Positions 1-5,943 of a DNA stretch of 8,827 bases are shown here, piece by piece; the stretch's first letter is position 1, and each line of letters begins with the position of its first letter. The stretch covers positions 1 to 8,827 of the forward strand of contig PFDS01000054.1 of the NCBI GenBank assembly GCA_002772605.1, given 5' to 3'. Position numbers and translations under genes: made by a program. Source of the stretch: Candidatus Peregrinibacteria bacterium CG10_big_fil_rev_8_21_14_0_10_49_16. GTDB lineage: Bacteria; Patescibacteriota; Gracilibacteria; Peribacterales; Peribacteraceae. Below the pieces are notes generated by a model. The model had not been told where the DNA came from. It was given only the letters and a program-made list of their open reading frames with translations, and ran no database searches.

Positions 1-52
1 CCTGTCAATTGCATCTTTTAGGCCTATATCCCCTTTATTTTGCAGAAATCTC

Positions 53-80
53 TTGCATCTGATTCTGGGACCAGTACAAT
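53..80 (+). promoter_or_regulatory. Putative promoter of the histone gene
   Basis: A TTGCAT hexamer (53-58) and a TACAAT hexamer (75-80, five of six matches to TATAAT) are separated by 16 bp. This would start transcription near position 87 and leave a leader of about 28 nt before the ATG at 115. The leader is pyrimidine-rich and has no Shine-Dalgarno sequence. The octamer TTGCATCT occurs twice upstream (9-16 and 53-60). Nothing else is recognisable in the first 114 bases. Inferred from motif match and spacing only. Confidence 0.35.
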
Positions 81-114
81 TCAGCCGTATTTTACCTTTT
101 TACCCCTTTTTCTT

Positions 115-288
115 ATGAGCGGACACGTTGTTGTATCCAAGCTGAAGGAACTCGTGAATGCGGAAGGTCTTCGCATGGCTGGTGACTTCGGTGACGGAGT
201 CGATGAAGAGCTCGTGAAGATGGTGAAGCGTGCATGCTGGAGAGCAAAGGAGAACGGTCGTGGTACTGTGCAGAAGCGCGACATTTAA
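115..288 (+). CDS. Bacterial histone-fold DNA-binding protein (single domain, DUF1931/Bd0055-like)
   Basis: This 57-aa basic protein has the layout of short bacterial histones. A first helix around residues 5-18 begins VVVSKLKELV and is followed by GLRMAGDF (18-25), the G-x-R-x-x-G-D-F type loop. A long central helix spans about 28-46, and NGRGTVQKRDI (47-57) carries the R-x-T-V-x-x-x-D signature of the second histone loop (R49, T51, D56). Known members are dimeric DNA-binding nucleoid proteins found in Bdellovibrio and some other bacteria, so this one probably coats or bends the chromosome. The ATG at 115 is chosen because the histone fold begins there; the frame stays open upstream to a TTG at 40, but that stretch (SDSGTST...) has no family character. 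The gene stands alone, with its own putative promoter, and converges on prfB. The family call rests on recalled consensus, not on a search; a different short DNA-binding protein is less likely. Confidence 0.75.
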   Translation: MSGHVVVSKLKELVNAEGLRMAGDFGDGVDEELVKMVKRACWRAKENGRGTVQKRDI

Positions 289-310
289 TTTTCTCTTCGC
301 TTGAAAAGAC

Positions 311-340
311 AAAGGGCTCCTACGAGGGCTCTTTTCTTTG
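311..340. terminator. Bidirectional intrinsic terminator between histone gene and prfB
   Basis: A hairpin at 311-334 has 9-bp arms AAAGGGCTC and GGGCTCTTT, including two G-T wobbles, with the loop CTACGA. On the plus strand it is followed by TCTTTG, a short U-rich tail. On the minus strand it is followed by GTCTTTTC. The prfB stop codon (complement of 320-322) lies at the edge of the loop, so the last RF2 codons form one arm. It sits 22 bp after the histone stop and suits a shared terminator of convergent genes. Confidence 0.6.
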
Positions 341-1415
341 TATGTTCTTCAGTGCTGCTTCGATGAAGATCTGGATGTCGCCATCGAGCACTCCTTGAGT
401 ACTACTCGTTTCCACGCCGGTGCGTACATCCTTGACCATCTGATAGGGGTGGAGGACGTAACTTCTGATTTGTTGACCAAAGTCAGCGCTCTGTGATGCT
501 CCCCGCAGTGCGGACTTCTGCTGCTGTTCCTCTTCGCGTTTCTTCTCCAGAAGTTTTGCACGCAACATGTTCATTGCGTGTTGTTTGTTTTGTTGCTGAC
601 TGCGCTCGCTCTGACAACTGACAACGGTATTGGTAGGAAGATGAGTTATGCGCACGGCACTTTCCGTTTTATTCACATGCTGGCCGCCTGCACCTCCTGA
701 GCGAAATGTATCGATACGCAACTGCTCTGCAGGGATATCAATTTCTTTTGTTTCCGTGATCTCAGGAATGACTTCCGCAAGAGCAAAACTTGTTTGGCGC
801 AGATTTTTTGCATTAAAAGGAGAGAGGCGGACCAGGCGGTGCGTGCCCCGTTCACACTTCAGATATCCATATGCAGGATCGCCTTCTATCAGTATTGTTG
901 CCGTCTTGATGCCTGCTTCCTGTCCGTCTGTTTTTTCGATGAGTGTCGTCTTCCATTGCATTGCTTCTGCGTAGCGCAGGTACATTCGCAGGAGCATACT
1001 TGCCCAGTCCTGTGCTTCTGTTCCTCCCGCACCGCTGCTGATTGTGAGGAAGGCATTTCGGTGATCGAATTCTCCATTGAGGTACAGTTGATTCTGCAAG
1101 GTTTCCCACTGCTTCTCGATAACGTGCAGTTCTTTGTGAAGGTCGTTTGCATCTGCTTCTTTCGCATCTTCTGCCAGGAGGAGAAGATCTTCAACGGATG
1201 TGAGAAGTGTCTGTACCGGTCCCCATTGGTTTTTGAGTGTCCGAAGCTCCGTAAACAGAGTATTCGCAGCTTTTTGGTCATTCCAAATAGTGGGGTCTTG
1301 CGACTGTCTTTCCAGCTTTTCTATTGTTTGTGGAATATGTCTTTTTTCAAAGAGAGTCCTTTCCAACATGGAGAGCGTCGCGCAGATTCTGGAGTTTTTG
1401 AATCAACTCTTCCAT
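320..1415 (-). CDS. prfB: Peptide chain release factor 2 (RF2), made by programmed +1 frameshift
   Basis: RF2 recognises UGA and UAA in the ribosomal A site and triggers release of the finished peptide. The protein shows the class I release-factor order: an N-terminal helical domain, GGTEAQDWASMLLRMY in domain 2, the SPF tripeptide anticodon (RLVRLSPFNAK) that specifies RF2 rather than RF1, the catalytic GGQ loop (SGGAGGQHVNKTES) and the conserved RSYVLHPYQMVKD...GVET end. The first segment starts at ATG 1415 and encodes 22 aa (MEELIQKLQNLRDALHVGKDSL without the shift) up to CTT followed by an in-frame TGA (1349-1347). A +1 shift skips base 1349 and continues with GAA at 1348, giving join(1415..1350, 1348..320) and 364 aa, close to the usual 365. 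Without the shift, the open frame seems to start at ATG 1369, which lacks the RF2 N-terminus. The gene ends in TAG, which only RF1 reads. No Shine-Dalgarno precedes the start. Confidence 0.95.
1347..1364 (-). promoter_or_regulatory. Programmed +1 ribosomal frameshift site of prfB
   Basis: On the minus strand the sequence reads GGA AAG GAC TCT CTT TGA. The CTT slippery codon is at 1352-1350 and the in-frame TGA at 1349-1347. An internal AAGGA (1361-1357) lies 4 nt upstream of CTT. The E. coli site has AGGGGG, 3 nt, then CTT TGA. In the known mechanism scarce RF2 lets the ribosome pause at UGA and slip +1 from CUU to UUU, so RF2 controls its own synthesis. The RF2 reading frame resumes directly after the skipped T, and this fixes the site. 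Confidence 0.9.
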
Positions 1416-1447
1416 GCAGAAAGGGGGGAGAAATATGTCGTATATGT

Positions 1448-1475
1448 AGTATACATGAATATAGTCTTTTGTCCT
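1448..1475 (-). promoter_or_regulatory. Putative prfB promoter
   Basis: On the minus strand AGGACA (1475-1470, four of six matches to TTGACA) is followed by 16 bp and TATACT (1453-1448). The predicted start would leave a leader of about 25 nt before the ATG at 1415. The region also holds the inverted repeat ATGTA-GTA-TACAT (1444-1456). Inference from motifs; the region is AT-rich and alternatives exist. Confidence 0.35.
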
Positions 1476-1484
1476 AAAGTACGC

Positions 1485-1490
1485 TATAAT
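1485..1490 (+). promoter_or_regulatory. Consensus -10 box for the PilN/PilO-like gene pair
   Basis: A perfect TATAAT lies 14 bp before the ATG at 1505, so transcription would start near 1497 with a leader of only about 8 nt. The -35 region (TAGTCT at 1462-1467, 17 bp away) is weak. A GGGA at 1494-1497 is the only Shine-Dalgarno-like string near any start here, but it would lie at the very 5' end of the transcript. This box is back to back with the putative prfB promoter. Confidence 0.5.
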
Positions 1491-1504
1491 AATGGGATAT
1501 CTTT

Positions 1505-2137
1505 ATGTCAAATACAGATATTCCCTCTCATGGCCTTCCCTCATCTCAGGAGATCTGTCGTCGCATGGCTGTTCCGTTTTCTCTCTTCTTTTTTGTACTT
1601 GCAGTACTCCTGCTTCTGTCGTGGACACTTCTTCTGCCTGTGTTCACGCAAACGGAAGTCTACGGGAAATCTATGGATATTCGCAGTCTTGTTGCCTATA
1701 ACAAACGACTTCGTGCAGCTGTATTGGAAGCGCAGCATGTGCGCAACCAACTCATTCTGCCGGGACAAGATCCTCTATTTTTTGCGTTAAAACAGGAAAA
1801 GCATCGGCGCGTGTCATTTGCTGCTCTCCAAGAAGAGATCGAACGTTTCCTGCGTCACGCCGTTCCTCCAGAGAAAGGAGAGGTGCGTGTCTATGCTCTC
1901 AAATACGACGCCAAGCAGAGTGCTCTTCTTGTAGAGGGTGCGGTTTTTGCGGGCATGCAGAGTGTGACATTTTTGGCACATATTGCTGATTCACTGCAGA
2001 ACATTCCATGGGTTCATGCCGTGGAACTACCGGTTTTTCGTCGTGAACAGAGTGATGTTGGCGAGTTCTTCGCACCGTTTTCTTTTACGATTGCTCTTGA
2101 TGTCGCTGTTGTCCATTCAACATTTCCAGTTCTGTGA
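1505..2137 (+). CDS. Single-pass membrane protein, PilN-like (putative type IV pilus assembly)
   Basis: The 210-aa protein has a short N-terminal tail, one strongly hydrophobic helix at about 24-47, a charged coiled-coil-like stretch at about 58-82 (VAYNKRLRAAVLEAQHV) and a C-terminal alpha/beta domain at about 125-202. That domain follows a strand-helix-strand pattern: SALLVEGAVFAGMQSVTFLAHIAD, then a proline-flanked turn, then PFSFTIALDV. This is the plan of PilN and related type IV pilus inner-membrane proteins, whose C-terminal domain pairs with PilO and whose N-terminus contacts PilM. The next gene looks like PilO and starts inside this stop codon (GTGA), which supports a heteromeric pair. 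No PilM or other pilus gene is in the window, so the assignment rests on architecture and gene pairing. Other bitopic coiled-coil proteins, such as GspL/M-like or division proteins, are possible. The ATG at 1505 is taken because the -10 box lies just before it. Confidence 0.45.
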   Translation: MSNTDIPSHGLPSSQEICRRMAVPFSLFFFVLAVLLLLSWTLLLPVFTQTEVYGKSMDIRSLVAYNKRLRAAVLEAQHVRNQLILPGQDPLFFALKQEKHRRVSFAALQEEIERFLRHAVPPEKGEVRVYALKYDAKQSALLVEGAVFAGMQSVTFLAHIADSLQNIPWVHAVELPVFRREQSDVGEFFAPFSFTIALDVAVVHSTFPVL

Positions 2138-3024
2138 GTCATTTTTCTCTTTCTCAAAGGTTGTCTCGTCATCCGATCATGCTCTACATGAGCGGGTGTG
2201 TATTTTTACTCGTTTCTGCTTTCCTTCTTCTGGAGCATGTCATTGTTGTACGGCAAGTTGCCTCTCTGCAACTCCCCGTTTTTGCGGAAATTCCTGCATT
2301 ACAACGACAGCTGCATTCCCTTGAAGAGCAAATTCGCGTAGCGGAGACTCAGTCACTTCTTCTTGGCAGCGCCGAAGAGGAAATCGTACGCATGTACATT
2401 CTTCCTTCACAGAAGGAGTACCAGCGCTTCATACGATTCGTGGGTGTGCTAGAAGAATGGCTGAGAGAAGAGGGATCTCTCTACGCATTTTCTCCTGTGT
2501 ACATTGGTGATACCTATGCAGTGCAAGCGCATCTTTCCAGTGGAGAGCAAGTGCGTCTGTCGGTCCAACCGGTATCACTCACGGTCGAGGTGTCGTCCGA
2601 TGCTGCTTCCGATCTCATACGTTTTGTGCAGCTGGCGGGAAACCTATCCGTTGGTGATATTCTCCGTGAGGAAGATCTTCTTGACCTGTTACAAGCAACG
2701 GAAGAAGAGAATCCTGCGGGCATCATTGCCCTTGAACAGTTTCTAGGAGCAGATCTCTTTCAGTACAGTAACAATCCCCGTCTCTTTGAAGAACAAGTGC
2801 GGAGGTCTTTTGTGTCAGCATCTCTGCTAGATACTTTTCAGGATCTTGTAGACGGTCCTCTTCGTCCGGTACGTTCTCTGCTTGGCAGCAAAGCTGGCCG
2901 CATGTTGCAGTCTGCCGATCTTTGGCCGCCACAGCTCTTTCTTCTGAATACCGTTGCAGTTCGCCATCTTTCTGCCGACCGAGCGCGTGTGCACCTGGAG
3001 CTGGAAACCTATTCGCGTTCTTGA
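2134..3024 (+). CDS. Single-pass membrane protein, PilO-like with a large helical insertion
   Basis: The 296-aa protein has a transmembrane helix at about 15-39, a coiled coil at about 51-75 (PALQRQLHSLEEQIRVAE), then the PilO-like segment LPSQKEYQRFIRFVGVLEEWLREEG (90-114) and strands at 126-152. After VSLTVEVSSDAASDLIRFVQ (147-166), a PilO ferredoxin-like domain would normally close with a final strand. Here about 95 mainly helical, acidic residues (171-264) intervene before a plausible closing strand pair, LFLLNTVAVRH and RVHLELETY (268-293). The GTG start overlaps the stop of the preceding gene by 4 nt, so the two are translationally coupled and probably form a complex on the outer face of the cytoplasmic membrane. 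Stop codon TGA. The PilO assignment is tentative and no sequence search was possible. Confidence 0.45.
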   Translation: MSHFSLSQRLSRHPIMLYMSGCVFLLVSAFLLLEHVIVVRQVASLQLPVFAEIPALQRQLHSLEEQIRVAETQSLLLGSAEEEIVRMYILPSQKEYQRFIRFVGVLEEWLREEGSLYAFSPVYIGDTYAVQAHLSSGEQVRLSVQPVSLTVEVSSDAASDLIRFVQLAGNLSVGDILREEDLLDLLQATEEENPAGIIALEQFLGADLFQYSNNPRLFEEQVRRSFVSASLLDTFQDLVDGPLRPVRSLLGSKAGRMLQSADLWPPQLFLLNTVAVRHLSADRARVHLELETYSRS

Positions 3025-3050
3025 CCGTTACAGTATCTGCTCTGTACAGT
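3021..3050 (+). promoter_or_regulatory. Putative promoter of the infC cluster
   Basis: TTGACC (3021-3026, five of six matches) overlaps the stop codon of the preceding gene and is followed, after 18 bp, by TACAGT (3045-3050). The start would be near 3057, leaving a leader of about 74 nt before infC, the longest in the window. The leader is pyrimidine-rich and contains a weak hairpin, TTTTCT-GCGTA-AGAAAA, just after 3090. The heptamer TACAGTA occurs twice as a direct repeat within 3029-3051. The leader could host translational control by L20, as known for this cluster in other bacteria, but no clear L20-binding mimic is visible. Confidence 0.35.
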
Positions 3051-3130
3051 AATTTCTCCTGTATATCTTTTCCATATCCTTCCCCTTTTGTTTTCTGCGT
3101 AAGAAAAGAACACAGTCATCATCTCGTCGC

Positions 3131-3646
3131 ATGTTCAAGAACGAGAAGCGTCCTCGCGTGAATGAGAGTATTACTGCGCCGAATGTTCTTCTTATCGATG
3201 AACAAGGACAACCGGAGGAAATTCCTCGTGAGGAAGCTCTTCGTCGTGCGCGAGAGCAGGAATTAGATCTCATCGAAGTATCTCCCAAAGCAAAGCCGCC
3301 AGTTGTGAAAATTGGGGATTATGGCAATTTTCTCTATCAACTCCAAAAGAAAGAAAAACGCCAGCGTGCCCATAGCAAGGCAACAGAAGTGAAGATGCTT
3401 CGTTTTAGCTTTCGTACGGATACGCATGATTTGGAGCGTATTATGGATCGCGCCAGGGAATTTCTGGGAGAACACCATATGGTGAAACTGGCGGTACGTT
3501 TACGAGGGAGAGAGATGACTAATAAAGAGTTTGCAGCCAATAAATTGCGAAATCTCCTTACGCGGATGGGAGACGTTGCTGAGGTGGAGCAGGAGGTGAA
3601 AATGCAAGGAAATCAGTTTATTGCCGTTATTCGTCCAAAAAGATAA
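3131..3646 (+). CDS. infC: Translation initiation factor IF-3
   Basis: The 171-aa protein aligns over its full length with IF3. The N-terminal domain begins RVNESITAPNVLLIDEQG (9-26) and contains LDLIEVSPKAKPPVVKIGDYGNF, the most conserved IF3 block (usually VSP-x-A-x-PPV-C-K-I-x-DYGKF, here with Val for Cys and Asn for Lys). A charged linker leads to the C-terminal domain (KMLRFSFRTDTHDLERIMDRAREFL, RLRGREMTNKEFA). IF3 binds the 30S subunit, prevents premature 50S joining and checks the initiator tRNA and start codon. It starts with ATG, unlike E. coli infC, whose rare AUU start allows self-regulation. No Shine-Dalgarno precedes it. It heads the conserved infC-rpmI-rplT cluster. Stop codon TAA. 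Confidence 0.96.
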   Translation: MFKNEKRPRVNESITAPNVLLIDEQGQPEEIPREEALRRAREQELDLIEVSPKAKPPVVKIGDYGNFLYQLQKKEKRQRAHSKATEVKMLRFSFRTDTHDLERIMDRAREFLGEHHMVKLAVRLRGREMTNKEFAANKLRNLLTRMGDVAEVEQEVKMQGNQFIAVIRPKR

Positions 3647-3665
3647 CTCTGGATGACACATTTTC

Positions 3666-3694
3666 TTGCAATATCGCTCTTTCCCGCTTAGCAT
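3666..3694 (+). promoter_or_regulatory. Possible internal promoter before rpmI
   Basis: TTGCAA (3666-3671), 17 bp, then TAGCAT (3689-3694) lies in the 55-bp infC-rpmI gap. Each hexamer matches four of six consensus bases. The second box ends 7 bp before the rpmI ATG, so a transcript from here would be leaderless or nearly so. Weak motifs; the spacing is the main support. Confidence 0.3.
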
Positions 3695-3701
3695 GGCGCT
3701 C

Positions 3702-3896
3702 ATGCCAAAGATGAAGTCCCATAGTGGCGCAAAGAAGCGCATCCGCCGTACCGGAAAAGGTGCGTTGATGCTCAAGCGTAATAGCAGGAACCACCTTTTG
3801 CAGCAGAAGAGTAAGCGGCAGAAGCGTCTTCCGCGTGCACAACGTGTGCTTGGGACGGATAAGAAAGCGATGCAGGCATTGGTACCATACCTCTAA
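3702..3896 (+). CDS. rpmI: 50S ribosomal protein L35 (bL35)
   Basis: The 64-aa, highly basic protein opens with MPKMKSHSGAKKRIRRTGKGALMLKR, the standard bL35 start (MPKMKT-x-x-x-AKR-F/I). It continues with the expected basic SRNHLLQQKSKRQKRLPR block and ends with KKAMQALVPYL, resembling the usual MLPY end. L35 is a small protein of the 50S subunit. The start at MPKM is chosen by family consensus; in-frame upstream ATG (3693) or non-ATG starts would add residues foreign to the family. It lies 55 bp after infC and 13 bp before rplT. There is no Shine-Dalgarno before the ATG. Confidence 0.93.
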   Translation: MPKMKSHSGAKKRIRRTGKGALMLKRNSRNHLLQQKSKRQKRLPRAQRVLGTDKKAMQALVPYL

Positions 3897-3909
3897 TGTT
3901 TTCTTCTCT

Positions 3910-4260
3910 ATGCGTGTAAAACGTGGTTTCGTTCGTCGGCGTCGTCACAAGAAGATTTTTCAGTTGGCAAAAGGGTATTTAGATATGCGTCACTCGACCT
4001 TTAAGAGGGCGAATGAAGCTCTATTAAAAGCTGGCCAGCACGCGTATCGAGATCGTCGTAAGAAGAAGCGTGTGTTTCGTTCTCTCTGGATTGCGCGTTT
4101 GAATGCCGCGGTTCGAGGGCGAGGAGTGCGCTACAACATATTCATGAATGCTTTAAAGAATAGTAAGTGCAGTCTTGACCGTAAAGTGCTCAGCGAGCTT
4201 GCGGTTCACCACCCCAACGTATTTGATGCCGTCTTAAAAGAGATGGGGGTGAAAAAATAG
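3910..4260 (+). CDS. rplT: 50S ribosomal protein L20 (bL20)
   Basis: The 116-aa protein matches bL20 throughout: MRVKRGFVRRRRHKKIFQLAKGY at the N-terminus (the family usually has GY-x-GxRS/RHSxF here; this one reads GYLDMRHSTFKRA), AYRDRRKKKRVFRSLWIARLNAA in the middle and a C-terminal domain with the YNIFMNAL and DRKVLSELAV segments. L20 binds 23S rRNA early in 50S assembly, and in several bacteria it represses its own cluster. It follows rpmI after 13 bp with no Shine-Dalgarno, so translation may depend on coupling or another mode of initiation. Stop codon TAG. It converges on the minus-strand membrane gene with a 24-bp gap in which I see no clear terminator. Confidence 0.96.
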   Translation: MRVKRGFVRRRRHKKIFQLAKGYLDMRHSTFKRANEALLKAGQHAYRDRRKKKRVFRSLWIARLNAAVRGRGVRYNIFMNALKNSKCSLDRKVLSELAVHHPNVFDAVLKEMGVKK

Positions 4261-4284
4261 GTTATGCGACATAATGTGTGTTTA

Positions 4285-5028
4285 CTATTGTGTATTTGAT
4301 ACGGTATTGATTGTTGGCAGAGGAACATTCAACTCTTTCATGAATGCGGTTTTTGTGAGTAATTCAAACATGGTCGCATATGCTATGAGGATACTGTCGA
4401 TAGCGTGAACAGCTATGTACGTTACAGGGGCTTGAGGGGCAAGTATTGTGTTTAGTACGTAGGAAAGAATGTGTACAGGCACGAAGAGAATACAGTACAT
4501 GCCTATAATGTAGAGAAGGATGGTGAGGGTTTTCCCTTGCGCCAGGGTAGTGCTTGCTCGTAGTCCCCTTCGGTACATCTGGTGTTCGCTGACAATGAAG
4601 ACATCGTAAAAGTACGTGCGAATATAGTACATGATTCCTGGAATAATGAGAAGCAGCCCCCATAAGAATGTGAAACATGCGCGTAGTACTCCTGTAAGGA
4701 GCAGCGGAATAATCAACCCTTGTGACTGTTTCAATACCTGTCGTATGGATGTGCGATTACGTCCTGCGGGGTGTCCCAGTAGTCTTTTTGCAACAAGCAG
4801 TGTACTTACTTGTCCTACAGACACGAGAACAATGATGATGACTGCTCCGATTAACCCAAGAGGGAAGAGTGCTGTGTCATTGGAGGACAGGGGGGAGAGC
4901 ACAGGATTATTGAGTATGCTGGAGAGCCACATAGCCGGAAAGAGTATCCATAGAGTTATGCGATTGAGTACAGGTTGTTTTTTATACAGTTCCCAGCCAG
5001 TTGCGATGAAGGCAAAAAGGTTTGGCAT
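4285..5028 (-). CDS. Multi-pass membrane protein (YciC/DUF975-like)
   Basis: This 247-aa, very hydrophobic protein has about five to six membrane segments (roughly 22-40, 55-77, 104-133, 167-195 and 204-226). The central motif LLLIIPGIMYYIRTYFYDVFIVSEHQ, followed by RRGLRASTTLAQGK (about 126-166), is the signature of a broad group of membrane proteins (YciC/UPF0259, DUF975 and the glycerophosphodiester phosphodiesterase membrane domain): 'iPGi...r..f...v...e...AL..S..l..G'. Their function is mostly unknown; some affect the envelope. It lies 9 bp downstream of the GT2 glycosyltransferase on the same strand, so it is probably co-transcribed, and a role in surface polymer or lipid handling is conceivable but unproven. 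The ATG at 5028 is the first in frame and has no Shine-Dalgarno. Stop codon TAG. Confidence 0.6.
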   Translation of the reverse strand: MPNLFAFIATGWELYKKQPVLNRITLWILFPAMWLSSILNNPVLSPLSSNDTALFPLGLIGAVIIIVLVSVGQVSTLLVAKRLLGHPAGRNRTSIRQVLKQSQGLIIPLLLTGVLRACFTFLWGLLLIIPGIMYYIRTYFYDVFIVSEHQMYRRGLRASTTLAQGKTLTILLYIIGMYCILFVPVHILSYVLNTILAPQAPVTYIAVHAIDSILIAYATMFELLTKTAFMKELNVPLPTINTVSNTQ

Positions 5029-5037
5029 ACGAAGGCT

Positions 5038-5925
5038 CTAGTATAGCAGGCCTTTTCCCAATCTACACTTTCGCAGTCCTCTTCTCACACACTGCTTCAC
5101 GATATGTACGAGATGTATGTGAACTGAATTGCGTAACGTTCTGCGTTCGGGACTTCCTTGAGGGAAAGTTTTGTAGCATTCCCAGAGACATTGAAAGCGT
5201 TCTGTGAGACCGACGCCACTTTCGTAGTTACGAACGCTTGTGCCATCTTTGTGGACGCGGAATGTACCGAGGTGTTCATCGAGGTAGTACCAGTCTGTGT
5301 GACGCAGGCAACGTATCCAGTATTCCACATCGAGAAATTGGTTCAGGTCTTCGCGAAACGCCCCCACTTTCTCAATGAGAGTTCGTTTCATCATCACAAA
5401 ACTCGGTTCACCAATCACATTGGGGTAGAGTCCGCTCCTCAGCCACTGAGGAAGGAAAAGGGCAGAGATCTGAATACCGTTTTGCAGATGGTTCTTTTTG
5501 TAGGTATTCACAAAGTCGTAGTGTCCTTTGGTTTCAATGGAATTGGTACAGGTGTATGCATGGTGTACGGAGACAAGGCTGATGTCTGTATAATTTGTCA
5601 TTATGTCGATTGTTTTTTCTAAATAGTTTGTATTCCAGACGTCATCTTGAAAGAGAAACTGCATATAGTCTGCATTAGACTTGCGTAGAGAAGTATTCCA
5701 GTTTCCGCCAATACCGAGACGCTGCTCATTTTTGCTGAAATGTACACGGGGATCATGCAAATAGTGCTTTACAAGATCGAACACATCTGTCTGCGAGGCG
5801 TCATCGTTTATGAAGAGTTGCCAGTCACCTTCTGTCTGTGCCAGGATCGATTCGATGGCCTCGAGCAAATACTCGGGCTGCGGTTCGTACGTTGGCATGA
5901 GAATATCGACAGTGGGCTTACGCAT
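5038..5925 (-). CDS. Family 2 glycosyltransferase (GT-A fold)
   Basis: The 295-aa protein shows the GT2 order. It has the N-terminal nucleotide-binding strand and helix VDILMPTYEPQPEYLLEAIESILAQT (6-31) and INDDAS (39-44), with the UDP-contacting DD pair. FLFQDDVW (90-97) supplies the metal-binding DxD-equivalent, and FLDVEYWIRCLRHTDWYYLDEHLGTFRVH (197-225) is the acceptor side with the likely catalytic acid in DVEYW. It would transfer a sugar from a nucleotide donor to a cell-surface glycan or lipid at the cytoplasmic face. The donor and acceptor cannot be read from the sequence. The C-terminal 50 residues are basic (CVRRGLRKCRLGK) and may touch the membrane. It has no transmembrane segment. 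The ATG at 5925 lies 9 bp after a TATACT box. It is divergent from trmD and leads a two-gene unit with the downstream membrane protein. Stop codon TAG. Confidence 0.88.
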   Translation of the reverse strand: MRKPTVDILMPTYEPQPEYLLEAIESILAQTEGDWQLFINDDASQTDVFDLVKHYLHDPRVHFSKNEQRLGIGGNWNTSLRKSNADYMQFLFQDDVWNTNYLEKTIDIMTNYTDISLVSVHHAYTCTNSIETKGHYDFVNTYKKNHLQNGIQISALFLPQWLRSGLYPNVIGEPSFVMMKRTLIEKVGAFREDLNQFLDVEYWIRCLRHTDWYYLDEHLGTFRVHKDGTSVRNYESGVGLTERFQCLWECYKTFPQGSPERRTLRNSVHIHLVHIVKQCVRRGLRKCRLGKGLLY

Positions 5926-5933
5926 GCTATTTG

Positions 5934-5943
5934 CAGTATACTG
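5934..5943. promoter_or_regulatory. Shared palindromic -10 element for divergent GT2 gene and trmD
   Basis: The 10-bp perfect palindrome CAGTATACTG holds a TATACT box on each strand: plus strand 5937-5942, minus strand 5940-5935. On the plus side 6 bp separate the box from the trmD ATG (5949), placing the expected transcription start on the A of the ATG. On the minus side 9 bp separate it from the GT2 ATG (5925), leaving about 3 nt. Neither side has a good -35 hexamer. The total distance between the two start codons is only 23 bp. Promoter activity is inferred from motif and position. Confidence 0.5.

Noticed and set aside
40..114. 25-residue N-terminal extension of the histone from a TTG
   Set aside because: The added residues have no histone character and would include the putative -10 box. 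The family starts close to the VVVSK strand.
1347..1349. In-frame TGA as evidence of UGA recoding (code 25)
   Set aside because: The RF2 frame continues at +1 rather than in the same frame, RF2 itself is encoded, and other genes here (1505-2137, 2134-3024, trmD) end in TGA.
794..1477. 227-aa open frame on the plus strand opposite prfB
   Set aside because: It is antisense to well-conserved RF2 sequence, cysteine- and phenylalanine-rich, and resembles no family. It is a shadow of the real gene.
3057..3130. L20-type autoregulatory RNA structure in the infC leader
   Set aside because: Only a weak AT-rich hairpin is visible. I could not find a pseudoknot or 23S-like L20 binding mimic by eye.
4261..4284. 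Terminator between rplT and the convergent membrane gene
   Set aside because: The 24-bp gap holds only a tiny ACAT-A-ATGT repeat without a GC stem or U-tract.
5158..5622. 154-aa plus-strand open frame opposite the glycosyltransferase
   Set aside because: It is fully antisense to clear GT2 motifs, with no start signal and no family character.
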